DNA of 64,000 nucleotides from Micromonospora ureilytica (lineage in GTDB: Bacteria; Actinomycetota; Actinomycetes; Mycobacteriales; Micromonosporaceae). Shown here piece by piece: positions 57,631 to 64,000 of this stretch (positions within the stretch are counted from its first letter, which is position 1; every line of letters begins with the position of its first letter). The stretch lies in NCBI RefSeq assembly GCF_015751765.1, contig NZ_JADOTX010000001.1:2666001-2730000 (forward strand). Reading direction: 5' to 3'. The position numbers and the translations under genes are program-made. The notes under the pieces are model-generated. The model was not told where the DNA came from and searched no databases. It worked only from the letters and a program-made list of their open reading frames with translations.

Positions 57631-59007
57631 TCAGTGTGCGCGTCGGTTGGCGCGCAGGGCGTCGAGGAGCACGCCGGGCCGGGCCAGTGAACGCGGGTGC
57701 GCGCGCATGGAGACGACCTCGTTGAACCGCCGCGCGGTCGTCACGTCCGTGACGGTCGCGGCGATGACCTGCCCGCTGGCCCAGCTGGCGAGCCGGTAGC
57801 CGCGCGGGTAGGGCCCGTCGACGTGGGGCAACGCCAGGTCCGCCGAGGTCGAGAGCGACCAGGCGGCGTCGACCACGACCTTCTGAAGCTCGAGGTAGTG
57901 GCGCGCGGGCGCCCGCAGATCCGGGCCGGACCGGAGGTACGTCGACAGGCAGGCCGCGTGTAGGGCCGCCGCCGTCATGCCCTGCCCGTAGACCGGGTTG
58001 AACGACGCGACGGCGTCACCGACGCTGATCAGGCCGGCTGGGAACCGCTTGAGCGCGTGGAAGTCCCGTCGCCGGCTGTCGGCATGGTGGTAGGTCTGGA
58101 CGTCGCCGATCATCTCCTGGTCGGCGACTTCGCCGAACTCCGGCGGGAACTGTTCCCGCAGGCGGCGGACGAAGTCCTCCGCGGTGCGCCCCGGGCGGTC
58201 GTCGCCGTAACCGGCCATCATGGCCATCCACCGGCCGTCCTCAATGGCGAAGAACGCGGCCCCGGCCACGTCCGTCGCCATCCTCGGAGTGTTCAGCGCC
58301 AGCACGACCGTCGAGGCCGGGGTGACCTCCGGACGGCGGAACAGGGCTGTCGCGTAGTTGAGATGCACGGTCATCCGCCGGGTGACCGGCCGGTCCCAGT
58401 CGGCCTGCTCCAGCCAGTCCGACAGTTTGCTGGACCGCCCCATCGCGTCCACCACGAGGTCGGCGCGCTCGACACCGGGCACCCCGCCGACCTCGCAGCG
58501 GACCCCGCTGACCGCGGTGCCGTCGAACACGAGGCCGGTGGCGCGGGCGGTGATCGTCTTGACGTTGGGCAGGCGAAGCACCTGCTGGCGGATCAGGCCC
58601 TCCAGGAGCGGCCGGCTGCCCGCCAGACTGTCGGCGTCGTCGGGGACGACGACCTTCAGACGCCCGTCGAGGTAGTTGCGCCGGGCCGCGGGCGGCGCCT
58701 CGACCGCTCCGCGCGCCAGTGCCTCCTCGCGGAATCCGGGAAACAGCCGCTCCAGCTGGAAGAGGCCGCCGGGCAGCAGCGCGTGCAGCTGAGTCCCCTG
58801 GGGTACGCCGGGCCGTGCGCCGGGCACCTGTGGGTCGTCTCGGTCGATGATGACGACGGTGTCGGCGTGGTCGGACAGCACCCGCGCGGCCAACAGACCG
58901 GCGACACTGCCGCCGACCACCACGGCCGTTCCCATCGTCGGGGACGGCTGGTCAGGGGGTCGAGTCGCATTCAGCTCTGCGAAGACCCGGGACGGGGAGA
59001 GGGACAT
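57631..59007 (-). CDS. FAD-dependent oxidoreductase (monooxygenase-like)
   Basis: A 458-residue flavoprotein of the aromatic-hydroxylase/halogenase-like superfamily. The N-terminal dinucleotide fold reads TAVVVGGSVAGLLAARVL, with the acidic ribose-binding strand VVIIDRDDP. The second FAD motif is LISVGDAVASFNPVYGQGMT, and VDAMGRSSKLSDWL is the DG-type region. The start is ATG at 59007 with GGAG six bases upstream; a long in-frame extension to 59598 overlaps the divergent lipase gene and is rejected. Substrate unknown, possibly a secondary metabolite. Confidence 0.87.
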   Translation of the reverse strand: MSLSPSRVFAELNATRPPDQPSPTMGTAVVVGGSVAGLLAARVLSDHADTVVIIDRDDPQVPGARPGVPQGTQLHALLPGGLFQLERLFPGFREEALARGAVEAPPAARRNYLDGRLKVVVPDDADSLAGSRPLLEGLIRQQVLRLPNVKTITARATGLVFDGTAVSGVRCEVGGVPGVERADLVVDAMGRSSKLSDWLEQADWDRPVTRRMTVHLNYATALFRRPEVTPASTVVLALNTPRMATDVAGAAFFAIEDGRWMAMMAGYGDDRPGRTAEDFVRRLREQFPPEFGEVADQEMIGDVQTYHHADSRRRDFHALKRFPAGLISVGDAVASFNPVYGQGMTAAALHAACLSTYLRSGPDLRAPARHYLELQKVVVDAAWSLSTSADLALPHVDGPYPRGYRLASWASGQVIAATVTDVTTARRFNEVVSMRAHPRSLARPGVLLDALRANRRAH

Positions 59008-59214
59008 CGTGCTCTCCAAGGGGGTAACGAGGTGTGTGCCCTCCACGGTTATTGTCCGCGACCGTGCGCTGACAGACCGGTGGACGGTCGTTCGACGTAA
59101 TGCCCGCCGATCGTCGCACAACCGCCGGAACGTCAACCGAGAGTGTCCGTCAGATGACCACCTGTTGACCGACGGGCCGGGTGTGGACCATCGCGCCGCA
59201 CCCTGACACGATAC

Positions 59215-59231
59215 TTGCGCTAGTAGTGCAA
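59215..59231. promoter_or_regulatory. Inverted repeat upstream of secreted lipase
   Basis: TTGCGCTAGTAGTGCAA pairs TTGCGCTA with TAGTGCAA at 7 of 8 positions around a central G, 29 nt upstream of the lipase ATG. It resembles GntR- or MarR-type operators. No regulator gene is adjacent. Confidence 0.45.
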
Positions 59232-59259
59232 ATACTTCGTCCGTCCAGGTGGAGGACCG

Positions 59260-60588
59260 ATGCACGCATCTCGCCGGAGGCTGCTCTCCGTGGTGGCCGG
59301 GGTCGCTCTCGCGGCCAGCCTGTCCGCCGTCGCCGTTCCACGCGCCGCCGAAGCCGCCACCACACCGACGTACCGTCCGGTGATCTTCGTGCACGGCAGC
59401 GCGGGATCGGCGGCGCAGTTCGAGACCCAGGCCAAACGGCTGGCCAGCAACGGGTATCCGATCGACATCATCGAAGCCCACGAGTACGACTCCCCGAACG
59501 TCGCGACGATCCTGCCCCAGGTGTACGCGGGCCTCGACGCACGAATCTCCCGCCTGCTGGCGGCCACCGGCGCGGACCGGGTCGACCTGCTCGCGCACTC
59601 ACTGGGCACCTTCGTCTCGCAGGCTTACCTCACCAGCTCGACGGAGCGTGCCGCCCGGGTCGCGCACTACGTCAACCTGGACGGACGCACCGCGACCTCC
59701 CCGCCGGGTGGTGTGCCCACGCTGGCGATCTGGGGTGAGGGAGACCCGGCCCGCGCCGTCGTCGGGGCGACAAACGTGCACCTGCCGGACCAGTCGCACA
59801 CCCAGACCGTGTCGTCGGCGGAGTCGTTCACCGAGATCTTCGGTTTCCTCCGGGGCCGCGCGCCCCACACGACTCGGATCGTGCCGCAACTCTTCGGCGC
59901 CACCCGGGTCTCCGGCCGCGCCGTGCTCTTCCCGAGCAACGTCGGCGTCACCGGCGCGACCCTCGAGGTCTACCCGGTCAACCCGCTGACCGGCGGCCGG
60001 CTGTCACACCGGCCCGCGCATCGGCTGCCGCTCGGTGGCGACGGCTCGTTCGGCCCCCTCCCGGTGCTCGCCACGGCCCGTTACGAGTTCGCCATCGTGC
60101 GCCCCGGCGCCGCGACGCACCACTTCTACTTCCAGCCGTTCCTCCGCTCGGATTCGTTCCTCCGCCTCGCGACCAGCGAGCCGGGCGAGGGCCTCAGCGG
60201 CCTGGTCGAGACCAGCGACCGGCACACGGCCCTGACGATCCAACGGCAGAAGGAGTGGTGGGGCGACCAGGGCGACGCCGGCGACCACCTCTGGATCAAC
60301 GGCAGGGATGTCCTGAACGCGGCGAACACACCGCGCGTCAAGCGGACGATCGGCATCTTCGCCTTCGACGACGGCAGCGATGGCGTCACGGACCTGACGG
60401 CCCCGTTGCCGGAGTTCTTCGGTCAGACCTTCATCACCGGCATGGACGTCTTCATCCCGGCGACGCCGGCCCACCTCGGGCTGGCACGGATCACCGTGGG
60501 CCAACGCGGCGGCGGCTACCAGGTGATCAACGTGCCCAACTGGAAATCGAGCACCGACCGGGTGACGGTCAGCGTGGACGACTTCTGA
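59260..60588 (+). CDS. Secreted alpha/beta-hydrolase lipase/esterase
   Basis: A 442-residue exported hydrolase. The signal peptide spans about 1-33. The alpha/beta core has the oxyanion strand VIFVHGSAGSAAQF, nucleophile elbow LLAHSLGTF (AxSxG, as in Bacillus-type lipases), a likely acid in IWGEGDP and His in PDQSHTQTV. The C-terminal 220 residues form an extra beta-rich domain (GATLEVYPVNPLTGGRL) of unknown role. GGTGGAGG precedes the ATG. It stands alone between a divergent FAD enzyme and a convergent MFS gene. Confidence 0.88.
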   Translation: MHASRRRLLSVVAGVALAASLSAVAVPRAAEAATTPTYRPVIFVHGSAGSAAQFETQAKRLASNGYPIDIIEAHEYDSPNVATILPQVYAGLDARISRLLAATGADRVDLLAHSLGTFVSQAYLTSSTERAARVAHYVNLDGRTATSPPGGVPTLAIWGEGDPARAVVGATNVHLPDQSHTQTVSSAESFTEIFGFLRGRAPHTTRIVPQLFGATRVSGRAVLFPSNVGVTGATLEVYPVNPLTGGRLSHRPAHRLPLGGDGSFGPLPVLATARYEFAIVRPGAATHHFYFQPFLRSDSFLRLATSEPGEGLSGLVETSDRHTALTIQRQKEWWGDQGDAGDHLWINGRDVLNAANTPRVKRTIGIFAFDDGSDGVTDLTAPLPEFFGQTFITGMDVFIPATPAHLGLARITVGQRGGGYQVINVPNWKSSTDRVTVSVDDF

Positions 60589-60602
60589 CCGCGTCTCGCA
60601 CG

Positions 60603-61823
60603 TCAGACGGTGGCCGGGACCCGCTCGCGCACTCGTCGCCCGACGGCGAAGCTGACCAGTCCCAGGATCAACCCGACGACCGCCAGGGCGACGCCCACCC
60701 GGGCCGGCGCGAGGTAACCGAGTCCGGCGGCGATGGCGACGCTGCCCAGGGCGGCGCCCAGGCTGTTCGCGATGTTCATGGCGGACTGGTTGAGCGCCGC
60801 GCCCATCAGTTGCGCTCCCGGGGCGACGGTGATCAGACGCGCCTGCAGGACCGGGCCGAGATAGAGGCTTGTCGCACCGACCAGGAACGCGCCCACGAAC
60901 AGGCCGACGTGTGTCGACGCCACGAGGCTGAACACGGCGATGCTCACGATCATCGCCACGAAGCCGATGACCATGCTCCGCTGCAGGTCGCGGTCCGCCA
61001 GCCAGCCGCCCAGGGCGTTCCCGACGGTCATCCCGAGACCCACCGCGACCAACGCCCACGGCACCGTCGCGGCGGAGAGGCCGGTGACGTCGGTGGTGAC
61101 CGGAGCGATGTAGGTGTTCACCGCGAAGAACCCCGCGAAGCCGACCGCGCCGGTGGCGGCGACCAACCAGACCTGCGACGTCCGCAACGCCCGCAACTCG
61201 GCGGCCGGCGAGCCGTCGACCGCCGCGGCGACCTCCGGCACGACCGCCAGCACCGCCAGCAGGGTGAGCACAAAGAAGCCGGCGATGACGAGGTACGCGA
61301 CACGCCAGTCGACCGTCTGCCCGAGCCGCGTGATGAGGGGTACGCCCACCAGGTTGCTCACGGTCAGACCGCCGAGCACGGTGGCGAAACCACGGGCCTC
61401 GTTACCGGGGCCCATCAGGGTCGCCGCGAGCAGACCGGCCGCACCGAAGTACGCCCCGTGCGGCAGCGCCGCCGCGAACCGGGCCACCAGCACCAGGTCG
61501 AAGGTGGGGGCGAGCGCGGAGGCGACAGTACCGAGGGCGAACAACACGAGCAGCCCGAGGACGAGCTTCTTGCGGGGCAGGCGCGCGCTCAACGCGGCGA
61601 TCAGCGGCGCGCCGACGACCACGCCGAGCGCGTACGCGGTGATCATCCAGCCCGCACGGGCGACCGCGCCCGACGACGATTGCGCGTACTCGTGCGGGAG
61701 CAGACCACGGGCGATGTCGGGCAGGAGGCCCATCGCCACGAACTCGGTCAGGCCGACAGCGACGCCGCCCAGTGCCAGAGCGGCAAGCGCCGCCAACCGT
61801 CGACCTCTACTCAACTCGATCAC
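60603..61823 (-). CDS. MFS transporter, DHA1/AraJ-like
   Basis: A 406-residue major-facilitator protein with 12 predicted helices. The N-terminal GLTEFVAMGLLPDIA and the helix 4-5 region PHGAYFGAAGLLAATLMGP are typical of the sugar-efflux/DHA1 group. Substrate unknown. GTG at 61823 leaves only 41 nt to the divergent ROK regulator, which probably controls it. Confidence 0.9.
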   Translation of the reverse strand: MIELSRGRRLAALAALALGGVAVGLTEFVAMGLLPDIARGLLPHEYAQSSSGAVARAGWMITAYALGVVVGAPLIAALSARLPRKKLVLGLLVLFALGTVASALAPTFDLVLVARFAAALPHGAYFGAAGLLAATLMGPGNEARGFATVLGGLTVSNLVGVPLITRLGQTVDWRVAYLVIAGFFVLTLLAVLAVVPEVAAAVDGSPAAELRALRTSQVWLVAATGAVGFAGFFAVNTYIAPVTTDVTGLSAATVPWALVAVGLGMTVGNALGGWLADRDLQRSMVIGFVAMIVSIAVFSLVASTHVGLFVGAFLVGATSLYLGPVLQARLITVAPGAQLMGAALNQSAMNIANSLGAALGSVAIAAGLGYLAPARVGVALAVVGLILGLVSFAVGRRVRERVPATV

Positions 61824-61835
61824 CGAAAAAATTTA

Positions 61836-61848
61836 GCAACAGCGTTGC
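61836..61848. promoter_or_regulatory. GCAAC-AGC-GTTGC operator between MFS and ROK genes
   Basis: A perfect inverted repeat of 5-nt arms, extended by TTA/TAA bases on each side, fills the 41-nt divergent gap. It is the natural candidate binding site for the ROK repressor and would cover both promoters. Confidence 0.65.
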
Positions 61849-61864
61849 GTAATAGGGTGGTGAG

Positions 61865-62959
61865 ATGACTCGCGTCACTGCCGACGTCACCTTCCTCCGC
61901 GACTACAACCAGGCACTGGTCATGGCGGTGGGGCGCACTGCTCGCACGTTCGAGCGCTCGACGGTGGTCGAGGCCACCGGCCTGACACCACAGGCGGTCT
62001 CCAAGGTCATCGCCCGGCTGACCGCCGACGGGCTGATCCGCCCCGCCGGCGTGCGACGTCCGGGCATCGGCAAGCCCGCGGTCGTCTACGAACTCGTCCC
62101 GGACAGCCGGTACGCGATCGGCGCCCACGTGGCCCGGCGCACGCTGCGGCTCGTCCTGGTCGACCTGGCCGGCACCGTGCACCAGTCGGCGGTCAGCCCG
62201 CTGCCCCGCGACTTCACCCCGGAGCAACTCCTCGACGCCCTGAGCGCCGGCATCGACACACTGGCCGGCATCGGCGACCTGCGGGGCCGGCTCACCGGGC
62301 TGGGCATCGGCATGATCGGCCCACTCGACCACGCCAACGGCCTTGTCCGGGACGCCCACGGCCTGCGGCACTGGCACGACGTACCCCTGCGCGAGGTCGC
62401 CGAGAAGCACCTGGGCCTCGCCGTCCACCTCGACAAGGACGTCACCGCGGGGATCACGGCGGAGGCCTGGCGGCACGGCGCGACGTTCGGCGACGCGGCC
62501 CTCATCATGGTCGAGTCCGGCATCGGCGGCGGCTTCTGGCTCGGCGGCGCGGCCCACCGGGGAGCGCACACCAACGCGGGCGAATTCGGCCACACGGTCG
62601 TCGACCTGACCGGGCCTCTCTGCGTCTGCGGCCGGCACGGGTGCCTGGAGATCGTGCACCATCACGCCGCCGAGGCCGGGGACATCGCGCACGCCGCCCG
62701 CGTGCTGGCCGTGGGCGTCGTCAACCTGCTCCAGACCCTCGACCTCGCCCACGTCGTGCTGGCGGGCGCGGATCTCCTCCGGCACCCGCAGACCTACCTC
62801 ACGGCGGTCACCGAGGCCGTCCAGGCCGACGCGCGGCGCGCGGCCTGGCTCAGCACGAGGGTGGCCCTGTCCAGCCTCGGCGCGGACGTGATCGCCGCGG
62901 GCGCCGCCATGCAGGTCCTCGACCAGCACTACGGCATCCCCGAGTTGGCCCCGATCTAG
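61865..62959 (+). CDS. ROK-family transcriptional regulator
   Basis: A 364-residue NagC/XylR-type repressor. An N-terminal winged helix (RSTVVEATGLTPQAVSKVIA) precedes a sugar-kinase-like ROK domain with GIGMIGPLDHANG, the ESGIGGGF phosphate loop and the zinc motif VCGRHGCLE within GEFGHTVVD...CVCGRHGC. Because the kinase-type residues DKDV and EFGH are present it could bind a sugar; repressor action on the adjacent MFS gene is inferred. The start is ATG at 61865 after GGTGG. Confidence 0.9.
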   Translation: MTRVTADVTFLRDYNQALVMAVGRTARTFERSTVVEATGLTPQAVSKVIARLTADGLIRPAGVRRPGIGKPAVVYELVPDSRYAIGAHVARRTLRLVLVDLAGTVHQSAVSPLPRDFTPEQLLDALSAGIDTLAGIGDLRGRLTGLGIGMIGPLDHANGLVRDAHGLRHWHDVPLREVAEKHLGLAVHLDKDVTAGITAEAWRHGATFGDAALIMVESGIGGGFWLGGAAHRGAHTNAGEFGHTVVDLTGPLCVCGRHGCLEIVHHHAAEAGDIAHAARVLAVGVVNLLQTLDLAHVVLAGADLLRHPQTYLTAVTEAVQADARRAAWLSTRVALSSLGADVIAAGAAMQVLDQHYGIPELAPI

Positions 62960-62999
62960 TCTCCATCCCCAGCGCCGCGACGCCGCAGCGCCGACCCAC

Positions 63000-63074
63000 G
63001 TCGATCATGGAGGCGTGGTGCCCGTCTTGGGGCCTAGCGGCTATTTTGTCCCCCACCACAACTCCATGATCGAC
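63000..63074 (+). repeat. Dispersed palindromic repeat, family B, copy 2
   Basis: A 75-nt element equal in length to copy 1 at 125-199. The left arm (63000-63020) and right arm (63054-63074) are inverted repeats matching at 19 of 21 positions; the right arm is identical to that of copy 1. It lies just after the ROK stop codon in a gene-free gap. Confidence 0.8.
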
Positions 63075-63105
63075 GGGGGTGCGGGTGCCGCGTGGCGGGG
63101 CCGGG

Positions 63106-63349
63106 TCAGATGGTGGCGGGTGGTGACAGTGCCATCTTCTGCCAGTTGCGGAACACGAAGCGGTGCACCGATTTCAGCCCGACCCAGAGTGCCGGCTCCA
63201 GCGCGAGGCGACCGTACCCACGGACCGTCACCGTCGTGGTCCGGGTGACCCGCGTGCCGCCGTTCACCTCGGTCACATCGGCAGACTGGTCGTGATGCGC
63301 CCCGGCAACGCCGGTTCCGCCACCGACGGGGACGAACTCGCCCGCGTCG
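63106..63349 (-). pseudogene. Remnant of an SRPBCC-type protein (C-terminal piece only)
   Basis: The minus-strand frame ending at 63106 reads VTEVNGGTRVTRTTTVTVRG, then LALEPALWVGLKSVHRFVFRNW. This resembles the last strand and helix of SRPBCC/polyketide-cyclase-like proteins. The frame continues without a proper start into the MerR gene in another frame, so the N-terminal half is missing. A short GTG-initiated peptide of about 60 residues is possible. I read it as a deletion remnant; the family assignment is by eye. Confidence 0.5.
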
Positions 63350-63733
63350 CTAGGCCACCAGGACGTCGGCGTTCGTCCGGGTGCAACCGCTGGCCGGGCT
63401 CTCGCTGAGCGCGATGACCGCGTCGAGCCGGTCGCGTGCCTGCCGGAGTTGATTGATCTGGCGATCGATGCGCTCGCGTTCGGCGCGGAGCATGGCCCGC
63501 GACTGCGGTGTGTTGACCTTCGCGTCGACGCAGGGAAGCAGGTCCAGGATGGTGCGGCTGGACAGGCCTGCGGCGTACAGCATCTGGATGAGGTGCACCC
63601 GGTCGACCGCGTCGTCGAGGTAGTGGCGCTGGCCGCCACTGCTTCGCGCGGCACCCAGGAGGCCCTGCTCCTCGTAGTAGCGCAGTGCTCGTACCGAGAC
63701 CCCGGTCTTCGTGGCGAGTTCCCCGATCCGCAC
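63350..63733 (-). CDS. MerR-family transcriptional regulator
   Basis: A 127-residue regulator with the MerR winged helix (MRIGELATKTGVSVRALRYYEEQG) and a coiled-coil tail (RAERERIDRQINQLRQARDRL). There are single cysteines at CVDAKV and near the end (SGCTRTN), which could sense metals or redox, though no standard metal-binding CxxC loop is present. The start is GTG at 63733. It is divergent from the SDR gene, whose promoter has a MerR-type long spacer. Confidence 0.88.
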   Translation of the reverse strand: MRIGELATKTGVSVRALRYYEEQGLLGAARSSGGQRHYLDDAVDRVHLIQMLYAAGLSSRTILDLLPCVDAKVNTPQSRAMLRAERERIDRQINQLRQARDRLDAVIALSESPASGCTRTNADVLVA

Positions 63734-63770
63734 AGACCCTCCCCCGGCCGGTGACCGCAGTCACACAGCC

Positions 63771-63802
63771 TTGCCTCTCACGTGAACGTCAGGTTTTACC
63801 GT
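63771..63802 (+). promoter_or_regulatory. MerR-type promoter of the downstream SDR gene
   Basis: TTGCCT (63771-63776) and TACCGT (63797-63802) are 20 nt apart, a long spacer typical of MerR activation. The spacer holds a partly symmetric CCT...CACGTG...AGG region. The adjacent MerR gene is the likely regulator. Confidence 0.5.
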
Positions 63803-63843
63803 AGCTCGCGTACCGCTCGTCCTGAACCTGCCAGGAGGCAATC

Positions 63844-64000
63844 ATGCGGATCTCTGGTTCGATCGCTCTGGTCACCGGTGCCAACCGTGGCATCGGTCGG
63901 CACTTCGCCGGACAACTGTTGGAACGTGGAGCGGCCAAGGTGTACGCCACGGCCCGCAACCCGGAGCAGATCGACATCCCCGGCGTCGAGAGGCTCCGGT
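63844..64000 (+). CDS. Short-chain dehydrogenase/reductase (cut by window end)
   Basis: The first 52 codons of an SDR: ISGSIALVTGANRGIGRHFA contains the TGxxxGIG cofactor loop. AGGAGG lies five bases before the ATG. The catalytic residues lie beyond the window. Probably activated by the divergent MerR protein; SDR genes in this arrangement often act on reactive aldehydes or ketones, which is inference. Confidence 0.88.
   Translation, partial: MRISGSIALVTGANRGIGRHFAGQLLERGAAKVYATARNPEQIDIPGVERLR

Noticed and set aside
57631..59598. Extended 655-codon version of the FAD oxidoreductase
   Set aside because: The extension crosses the divergent lipase promoter and gene; the ATG at 59007 has a proper ribosome-binding site and begins just before the FAD fold.

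Overview
The window is a very GC-rich actinomycete chromosome segment with no plasmid, phage or transposase genes. Codon use, many GTG starts, 4-nt ATGA/GTGA gene overlaps, secreted polysaccharide hydrolases, a conservon fragment and a SARP/AfsR-type regulator fit the Micromonosporaceae, most likely Micromonospora. That assignment is inference from gene content. About 50 genes are called. No tRNA, rRNA or CRISPR array was seen.

Layout. 1-6.4 kb: two intergenic palindromic repeats, enolase, a MerR regulator fused to a cysteine-less redoxin, and nrdAB (class Ia ribonucleotide reductase) behind a cobalamin riboswitch. 6.5-14.0 kb: a non-phosphorylative L-fucose-type sugar locus (fuconate dehydratase, FadR-type regulator, aldose dehydrogenase, one-permease sugar ABC transporter, lactonase) with LacI-type palindromes. 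14.1-16.0 kb: a second cobalamin riboswitch ahead of cobalt transporter cbtBA and a degenerate histidine phosphatase. 16-24.5 kb: secreted GH92 mannosidase, GH19 chitinase and a CE4 deacetylase. 24.5-32.5 kb: acetamidase, a WGR/beta-propeller protein, then a translationally coupled trio (DUF559-like nuclease, winged-helix protein, giant AAA-HerA dual ATPase). This trio is the best candidate for an undescribed system. 32.5-38 kb: pyridoxal kinase, trypsin-like protease, and a LacI regulator divergent from a secreted GH2 enzyme, the two sharing one palindromic promoter core. 38.4-49.1 kb: P450, XRE regulator, then a long operon in which a shortened conservon (cvnA-cvnB only) is followed by a five-gene branched-chain-type ABC transporter and a methyltransferase. 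49.4-54.4 kb: DrrAB-type exporter with SARP-like direct repeats at its promoter, convergent with an AfsR/SARP-family regulator. 54.5-64 kb: iron-box-controlled siderophore-interacting protein, zinc-ribbon SDR lacking the catalytic Tyr, UPF0303 protein, FAD oxidoreductase, secreted lipase, MFS/ROK pair, a gene remnant, and a MerR regulator divergent from an SDR cut by the window edge.

How it works together. Two cobalamin riboswitches about 8 kb apart probably tie B12 status to both DNA-precursor synthesis and cobalt uptake. Several small regulons are readable from DNA alone: MerR operators with long spacers, LacI-type palindromes, an IdeR/DtxR iron box and SARP-like repeats. Several genes appear leaderless, with a TANNNT -10 box ending 6 nt before the start codon. 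All functional calls rest on motifs read by eye; no database search was run.
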